The notes under the pieces were generated by a model, which did no database searches, was not told the DNA's origin, and worked only from the letters and a program-made list of their open reading frames with translations. DNA of 10,629 nucleotides from an uncultured Selenomonadaceae bacterium (GTDB taxonomy: Bacteria; Bacillota; Negativicutes; Selenomonadales; Selenomonadaceae). The stretch lies in NCBI GenBank assembly GCA_905236665.1, contig CAJONF010000176.1, positions 1-10,629 of the forward strand, written 5' to 3'. The position numbers and the translations under genes were made by a program. This document shows, piece after piece, positions 6,523 through 10,629 of this stretch (positions within the stretch are counted from its first letter, which is position 1; every line of letters starts with the position of its first letter).

Positions 6523-7299
6523 TATAACGGAACCGGTTAGAATTTTTTCACCGCAACTTTTTATAAAATTTTCTCCTGAACAATGACACGGGAGAATTTT
6601 TTTTACGCTAAAACTATTTAATTCGTCAAAAGTCTGCGAAATTCTTTCCAAATTTGCGTTTATTAAGTGAAAACCGCCAATAACAGAATAAATCGGCAGT
6701 GAAAATCGCTCGTGCACATCGGCAACAATATTTAAAATGCCCGAATGAGCGCACGCCGTCACAATCGCCAATCCGTTACCTTCGCGCAAAACTAAAACAA
6801 TTTCATCATCAAAATTATCGGGAATTTTATTCGTGCCGCGCAAAAATTTATCAGAAATAGTTTCAAAATCATAACGCCGTTTAAAATTTCCGACAAGATA
6901 TGCCGTTTCATCGATTTTTATAACGTCATGGCAAATTTTCTGCGCGATATTTTTTTCTGCCAAAAATTTTTTATCGAAACCACAACCGCGGTAATTTTCG
7001 TTGGAAAATTTTTCTTCCCAAAAGTTTTTGCCGGTAAAAACAGTTTCAATCGGCGCGAAATCCAAAAATTTAGGGAAACCGCCCGCGTGGTCGTAATGAG
7101 AATGACTGAGCACAGCGATTTTTATTTCCGACAGGTCGACGCCCAAAATTTTTGCGTTATCGCACGCCGCGCCCGTGTGCCCGCAATCAAAAACAAATTT
7201 CGTCCGCTCCGTTTGGATAAAAAAACTCAAGCCGTGTTCCGCAATAAGTGGCGAGCCGTCGGGCTTTGTATTTTCAATTAGCACTGTTAAAGTCGTCAA
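6514..7299 (-). CDS. Metallo-beta-lactamase-fold hydrolase (COG1237-like)
   Basis: This is a cytoplasmic metal-dependent hydrolase of the metallo-beta-lactamase superfamily. It is closest in pattern to the group annotated as 7,8-dihydropterin-6-methyl-4-(beta-D-ribofuranosyl)aminobenzene-5'-phosphate synthase-like; the substrate in bacteria is not established. Taking TTG at 7299 as start gives 261 residues. The metal site is visible: HSHYDH (residues 66-71), His185 in ACAHSG, His211 in GGFHL and His239 in PCHCSG. The N-terminal TVLIENTKPDG and AEHGLSF are typical. The TTG has GGGAG 9 nt upstream, whereas the in-frame ATG at 7362 lies inside the terminator hairpin of the preceding gene and would add 21 unrelated residues. 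I see no clear promoter, so it may depend on read-through or a weak promoter. Confidence 0.9.
   Translation of the reverse strand: MTTLTVLIENTKPDGSPLIAEHGLSFFIQTERTKFVFDCGHTGAACDNAKILGVDLSEIKIAVLSHSHYDHAGGFPKFLDFAPIETVFTGKNFWEEKFSNENYRGCGFDKKFLAEKNIAQKICHDVIKIDETAYLVGNFKRRYDFETISDKFLRGTNKIPDNFDDEIVLVLREGNGLAIVTACAHSGILNIVADVHERFSLPIYSVIGGFHLINANLERISQTFDELNSFSVKKILPCHCSGENFIKSCGEKILTGSVIKI
6571..6604 (+). terminator. Possible terminator for addA inside the convergent gene
   Basis: TTCTCC (6571-6576) pairs with GGAGAA (6591-6596) across a 14-nt loop, followed by eight T residues (6597-6604). It lies about 58 nt beyond the addA stop and is the first such structure downstream. The same bases encode LPCHCSGENF on the other strand, a conserved motif, so the structure may be incidental. 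Confidence 0.4.
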
Positions 7300-7349
7300 A
7301 ATTAAATTCTCCCTTCCGTCAAAGAGCTGGGAAATATTTTTTAATAAAC

Positions 7350-7376
7350 AAAAAAACGGCAAGCATATGCCAGCCG
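7350..7376 (-). terminator. Intrinsic terminator of the trpS/glucosaminidase unit
   Basis: On the minus strand, CGGC (7376-7373) pairs with GCCG (7360-7357). An inner GGCA/TGCT stem continues after a T-T mismatch, with one G-T pair and a 4-base ATAT loop. Seven T residues follow (7356-7350). It begins 14 nt after the stop of the glucosaminidase-TPR gene. Confidence 0.75.
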
Positions 7377-7389
7377 AATTAGTTAAAAA

Positions 7390-8601
7390 TTATTTATTGA
7401 CTTTAATGCACGCCGAAAACTTTTCGTAATTCTCTTTGACGATTTTATTTGTAGTGCTCTGTTCGGATGCCTTCTGTAAAAATTTCCAAGCGTCCTCATA
7501 TTTTTTTTGCTTAAAATATGCAATGGCAATGTCATTGTAAGCGTCGGCGTTAATCGTCTCGATAGCGAGCGTGGATTCAAAATCACTTATCGCGCCGTTG
7601 TAGTCGTCTTTGGCAAGTTTGAGCCGCCCGCGATTGTGCCACGCGTCAACAAATTTTTCATCAATGGCAAGCAATTCGTCATAAGTTTTTATGGCGTCGT
7701 CATTTTTGTTAATTTTTTCTTGAGCAAGCGCGAGATCGAAGAGAGCCTCTTTAAGTTCGGATTCGGTGTTCAGCGCGGTTTTAAAATCATCTATTGCGCT
7801 GTAAAAATCTTCGCGCTCCATGTTCACCAGCCCGCGATAAACATAAGCCGCCGCCTTGTCATCTTCCAACAAAACTTTTAAATCCGCCGCTTCCATTGAG
7901 GCATCGGAGGCATCGGGCATTTGCGCCTGCATCCACAAATTCAAAATATCTTCGCCGTAATGATTGCCTGGCACTGCCCACACGCCGTTTAATTCTGTCC
8001 ATTTGGTCAGCTTGCCAAAAATCTGCGGACGGAATTTTTTTATCAATTCATAGCGCGGGTCAACGACTTCAACTTTAGGCGGGCGTTTTGAGGCGTAGGA
8101 AAGCAGATGTTGAATGTGAGCGCGAACGCCGAGTTGTGGTGTTTCAAAGTACGCGCCCTTGACGCCGCCACCGGTCGTGCCCAATCCGCAAAAATTATTT
8201 TGTTCGGGGACAACGTCGCCGCCATAAGCCCATACGCCCGTTTCCTTAATCGCCTGGCAAAGTGCAATGTCGGGGCGAATTCCTTCGCGTCCCGCCTCTA
8301 CGTAATAAAGGTGAACAATATCTTTGACGGTGCAATTTAATTTCGGATTCGGATTGCGCTTGTTAATGTAGTTAACCATTTGTTCCGGCGTAGCTACAGG
8401 TTCGCCGAAAATCGGAACGTCGGAATAATTTTCGCGCAGAACAATCATTGGTAAACCGTGCCGCGGTGATTCGACCAGTTCAATTTTTTTTAACTGTTTC
8501 TTGTTGAATTTTACTTTAGTTTTTTTATCAGCCGCCGACACACAGACAGTCAACGATAAAATAAAAGTCACGAGCAGTGCAAAGCTTAAAAATTTTTTCA
8601 T
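7390..8601 (-). CDS. Secreted glucosaminidase-domain protein with C-terminal TPRs
   Basis: This 403-residue protein is exported and probably acts on peptidoglycan. Residues 1-24 form a signal peptide (MKKF, then a hydrophobic core ending VSAA). Residues about 75-225 resemble the FlgJ/GH73 glucosaminidase family: QAIKETG with candidate catalytic Glu120, NNFCGLG (135-141), the GVRAHIQHLLSYA helix (158-170) and the WAVPGNHYGEDI region. Residues about 250-385 contain four tetratricopeptide-like repeats (for example YRGLVNMEREDFYSAIDDF and WHNRGRLKLAKDDYNGAISD), a protein-binding scaffold. The ATG has AAGGAGG 7 nt upstream and lies 12 nt after the trpS stop, so the two are co-transcribed. The TPR half could target the enzyme to a cell-envelope partner. 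Hydrolase activity is inferred from the fold. Confidence 0.88.
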   Translation of the reverse strand: MKKFLSFALLVTFILSLTVCVSAADKKTKVKFNKKQLKKIELVESPRHGLPMIVLRENYSDVPIFGEPVATPEQMVNYINKRNPNPKLNCTVKDIVHLYYVEAGREGIRPDIALCQAIKETGVWAYGGDVVPEQNNFCGLGTTGGGVKGAYFETPQLGVRAHIQHLLSYASKRPPKVEVVDPRYELIKKFRPQIFGKLTKWTELNGVWAVPGNHYGEDILNLWMQAQMPDASDASMEAADLKVLLEDDKAAAYVYRGLVNMEREDFYSAIDDFKTALNTESELKEALFDLALAQEKINKNDDAIKTYDELLAIDEKFVDAWHNRGRLKLAKDDYNGAISDFESTLAIETINADAYNDIAIAYFKQKKYEDAWKFLQKASEQSTTNKIVKENYEKFSACIKVNK

Positions 8602-8613
8602 GCGATGTCCTCC

Positions 8614-9633
8614 TTACACGTTGAAATAATCGATCTTCATGGCGCGTTTGACGCGGTTAAGAACTTTTGACGCTTTAGCGCGGGCTTTCTTCGTGCCTTC
8701 CTTGAGAATGTCCATAACTTCATCGGGACGCGCTTCATATTCAGCATGACGGCGGCGAATCGGTTCCAAAGTTTCCTCAAGGACTTCGCGCAGATATTTT
8801 TTAACAGCAACATCTCCCAATCCGCCGCGTTGATAATGTTCTTTAAGTTCAGCGACTTTAGCGGTGTCTTTTGCGAAGGCGTCAAGGTACGTGAATACAA
8901 CATTGCCTTCGACGTGCCCAGGGTCGGAAATTTTTATATGCGTTGGGTCGGTGTACATATTTTTAATTTTCGCGGCGATGGTTGCGCTATCATCACTCAA
9001 ATAAATTGCATTGCCAAGAGTTTTACTCATCTTTGCTTTGCCGTCAATGCCGGGCAACCTTCTGCAAACTTGACTTTGCGGCAAAAAAATTTCTGGCTCA
9101 ACCAAAATTCCTTCGCCATAAAGTTCGTGCATCTTGCGGACAATTTCACGTGTCTGTTCAAGCATGGGGGCTTGATCTTCGCCGACGGGAACTAAATTTG
9201 CGTCAAAGGCGGTGATATCAGCGGCTTGACTGACGGGATAGCATAAAAATCCGGCGGGTATGCTCGCCTCAAAATTTTTCTGCGCGATTTCGCTTTTGAC
9301 AGTCGGATTTCTTTCAAGCCGCGATACCGTGACAATGTTCATGTAATAAGCCGTAAGCTCGAACAGTTGCGGAATTTGCGATTGGATAAAAATTGTAGAT
9401 TTGGCAGGGTCTAAACCTACAGCAAGATAATCCAGTGCGACGTTCAAAATATTTTCGTGAACTTTAGCCGGAGTGCCCGCGTGGTCGGTGAGAGCCTGCG
9501 CGTCCGCAATCATGATGTAAATTTCGTCGAACTCGCCAGAATTTTGCAAGCGCACGCGTTCGCGAAGACTGCCGACATAATGACCAAGGTGAAGTTTTCC
9601 AGTTGGGCGATCGCCCGTCAAAATTATTTTCAT
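8614..9633 (-). CDS. trpS: Tryptophanyl-tRNA synthetase
   Basis: TrpS is a class I aminoacyl-tRNA synthetase that activates tryptophan with ATP and charges tRNA-Trp in the cytoplasm. It has 339 residues, a normal length. The HIGH-type motif is HLGH (residues 15-18), following TGDRPTGKL. The KMSKS-type motif is KMSKT (201-205). QAADI (136-140), whose Asp recognises the tryptophan indole nitrogen in the family, and GEDQ (151-154) are present. The ATG has GAGGAG 8 nt upstream. It is transcribed from an extended -10 promoter with a leader of only about 25 nt. That leaves no room for a T-box riboswitch, which often controls trpS in Bacillota. It is the first gene of a two-gene unit with the glucosaminidase-TPR gene. 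Confidence 0.97.
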   Translation of the reverse strand: MKIILTGDRPTGKLHLGHYVGSLRERVRLQNSGEFDEIYIMIADAQALTDHAGTPAKVHENILNVALDYLAVGLDPAKSTIFIQSQIPQLFELTAYYMNIVTVSRLERNPTVKSEIAQKNFEASIPAGFLCYPVSQAADITAFDANLVPVGEDQAPMLEQTREIVRKMHELYGEGILVEPEIFLPQSQVCRRLPGIDGKAKMSKTLGNAIYLSDDSATIAAKIKNMYTDPTHIKISDPGHVEGNVVFTYLDAFAKDTAKVAELKEHYQRGGLGDVAVKKYLREVLEETLEPIRRRHAEYEARPDEVMDILKEGTKKARAKASKVLNRVKRAMKIDYFNV

Positions 9634-9665
9634 GGTAAATGCTCCTCTGTAAAAAAATTTAGTTG

Positions 9666-9694
9666 ATTATAACACACTACATAAAATTTTCATA
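9666..9694 (-). promoter_or_regulatory. Extended -10 promoter of trpS
   Basis: On the minus strand, a perfect TATAAT (9671-9666) is preceded by TGT (9674-9672), which makes an extended -10 element. The -35 region at 17-bp spacing is TATGAA (9694-9689), a poor match, which the extended -10 would compensate for. The start site would be near 9659. Confidence 0.7.
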
Positions 9695-9700
9695 TACGAT

Positions 9701-9734
9701 AAAAAAATCCCCGCCGAAAATCTATCGACAGGGA
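9701..9734 (-). terminator. Intrinsic terminator of the pyrophosphatase gene
   Basis: On the minus strand, TCCCTGTCG (9734-9726) pairs with CGGCGGGGA (9716-9708) in a 9-bp stem with two T-G wobbles and a 9-nt loop, followed by seven T residues (9707-9701). It lies about 26 nt after the stop. The A/T-rich flank on the other side could also stop plus-strand transcripts. Confidence 0.85.
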
Positions 9735-9759
9735 AATTTTTTTTATGACGGAAAAATTT

Positions 9760-10629
9760 TTACTGGGGTTTAATGCGTTTAACTGCTTCGCTGAGCGGCG
9801 GGATAATTTGTTTTTTGCGGCTCATGACACCGGGCAAATAAACGTGTGTGCCGCTCGCATCTTTCTTGAACGCCTCGCCGATTAAAGTTTTCGGGGAGCC
9901 GGCGTACAAAAGGTAGGTCGCCTCTTCTAAAATATCTGTCGCCATAAGCAAATGCATATCGAAACCTTCACGCTCGCAATTTTCCTTCATGAAGTCAATC
10001 AGCTGTCCTTCAATGTTCAGAATTTCTTTCGGATCCATGACGGAAATTTGGCTGACGATGATTCGATAATCGCCGATTTTAAATTCCTTGAGGTCGTTCT
10101 TTGCAATTTCGGCGGGAGTTTTATTGCCAATGCCCGCGCCCGCTCTCAACATTGCAAGCCCGTATTCTTTAAGGTCGACGCCGGCAATATCCGCTAAACG
10201 TTCAGCAGTCATCTTGTCATAGGGTGTGCAGGTCGGCGATTTGAAAAGAACTGTGTCGGAGATAATCGCGCTTAAAAGAAGTCCAGCGATTGACGGCGGA
10301 ATTTCTACATCTTGGTGCCAATGCATATTCGCAACGATTGTACACGTGCAACCGACTGGTTCTTGGTGAATATAAATCGGTTCGGAAGTTTGAACGCCGC
10401 CGAGTCTGTGGTGGTCGATAATTTCTATAATCTTTGCATCTTCTATACCTTCAACAGCCTGACCGCGTTCGTTGTGGTCGACGAGAATAACTTTTTCGCG
10501 GTCGGGCAACATGATTTCATCTGAGGTAACCAAACCAACAAGTTTTCCATTTTCCACGACAGGATAGCTACGGTAGCGGTGTTCATCCATGACGCCTTTA
10601 ATATCGCTCAACAAATCCATTGGTCGGAA
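9760..10629 (-). CDS. ppaC: CBS-domain manganese-dependent inorganic pyrophosphatase (N-terminus cut by window)
   Basis: Family II pyrophosphatases hydrolyse PPi to phosphate using Mn or Co, pulling biosynthetic reactions forward. The frame runs through the window edge (FRP precedes the methionine at 10620), so that ATG is internal. Counting from it, residues 1-40 are the end of a CBS domain (RYRSYPVVENGKLVGLVTSD). The DHH domain follows with VDHNERG (Asp48, His49), IDHHRLGG (69-75) and Asp122 in AIISDTVLFKSP, all metal-site residues. The DHHA2 domain ends in the substrate-binding motif SRKKQIIPPL. The CBS part places it among adenine-nucleotide-regulated CBS-PPases, usually about 540-550 residues, so nearly half is missing: the first DHH segment, CBS1 and probably a DRTGG domain. 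A strong terminator follows. Confidence 0.95.
   Translation of the reverse strand, partial: FRPMDLLSDIKGVMDEHRYRSYPVVENGKLVGLVTSDEIMLPDREKVILVDHNERGQAVEGIEDAKIIEIIDHHRLGGVQTSEPIYIHQEPVGCTCTIVANMHWHQDVEIPPSIAGLLLSAIISDTVLFKSPTCTPYDKMTAERLADIAGVDLKEYGLAMLRAGAGIGNKTPAEIAKNDLKEFKIGDYRIIVSQISVMDPKEILNIEGQLIDFMKENCEREGFDMHLLMATDILEEATYLLYAGSPKTLIGEAFKKDASGTHVYLPGVMSRKKQIIPPLSEAVKRIKPQ

Noticed and set aside
6928..7429. Plus-strand frames of 117 and 84 codons over the hydrolase gene
   Set aside because: They lie opposite a gene with clear catalytic motifs, and the second crosses a terminator.
8601..8616. A lipoprotein signal in the glucosaminidase-TPR protein (LTVC near residue 20)
   Set aside because: Valine before the cysteine is a poor lipobox match, and a normal cleavage site after VSAA fits better.
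8746..9195. A 149-codon plus-strand frame antisense to trpS
   Set aside because: It mirrors the trpS reading frame and shows no family motif or ribosome binding site.
1..10629. CRISPR arrays, insertion sequences, tRNA/rRNA genes, toxin-antitoxin or defence islands
   Set aside because: I looked for repeated spacers, transposase or integrase motifs and tRNA-like cloverleaf segments and saw none; addA is a general repair gene.

Overview
The window looks like a chromosomal stretch of a low-to-mid-GC Bacillota bacterium. Supporting this are an AddA-type helicase-nuclease (rather than RecB), a CBS-domain family II pyrophosphatase, strong AGGAGG-type ribosome binding sites, frequent TTG starts, and compact intrinsic terminators with long T runs. 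A member of the Negativicutes or a clostridial relative is my best guess, by inference only. Most genes are housekeeping or accessory-housekeeping types. I see no transposase, phage gene, CRISPR array, tRNA or rRNA.

Layout. Positions 1-1654 (+) hold the end of an F1Fo ATP synthase operon: atpD, cut by the window edge, then atpC and a strong terminator. Facing it on the minus strand is mscL, with a near-consensus promoter, its own terminator, and an unusual proline-rich tail with four cysteines. The intergenic region after mscL (about 2149-2569) holds the divergent mscL promoter, a palindrome, and a second near-consensus promoter driving a plus-strand unit. That unit contains a tiny leader-like reading frame with a near-perfect ribosome binding site, an overlapping 29-codon frame, rfbC (dTDP-4-dehydrorhamnose 3,5-epimerase) and addA. 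The addA stop codon directly abuts the stop of a convergent metallo-beta-lactamase-fold gene, at the centre of an 18-bp palindrome.

The rest is on the minus strand. Read in transcription order it is: the C-terminal part of a CBS/DHH/DHHA2 pyrophosphatase (cut by the right edge), a terminator, an extended -10 promoter, trpS, a secreted glucosaminidase-TPR protein 12 nt after trpS, a terminator, and the metallo-beta-lactamase-fold gene.

Functional reading. ATP synthase makes ATP. MscL is an emergency osmotic valve. RfbC makes the dTDP-L-rhamnose precursor for surface polysaccharide. AddA is one subunit of a double-strand-break repair nuclease whose partner AddB is not here. TrpS charges tRNA-Trp. 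The secreted glucosaminidase-like protein probably acts on peptidoglycan. The pyrophosphatase hydrolyses PPi, a by-product of reactions such as aminoacylation and sugar-nucleotide synthesis.

I did not find a convincing new biological system. The points most worth checking are the leader-like small frames upstream of rfbC, the MscL Cys4 tail, the addA gene without addB, and the trpS/glucosaminidase-TPR pairing. Three or four default start codons also appear wrong and are corrected here.
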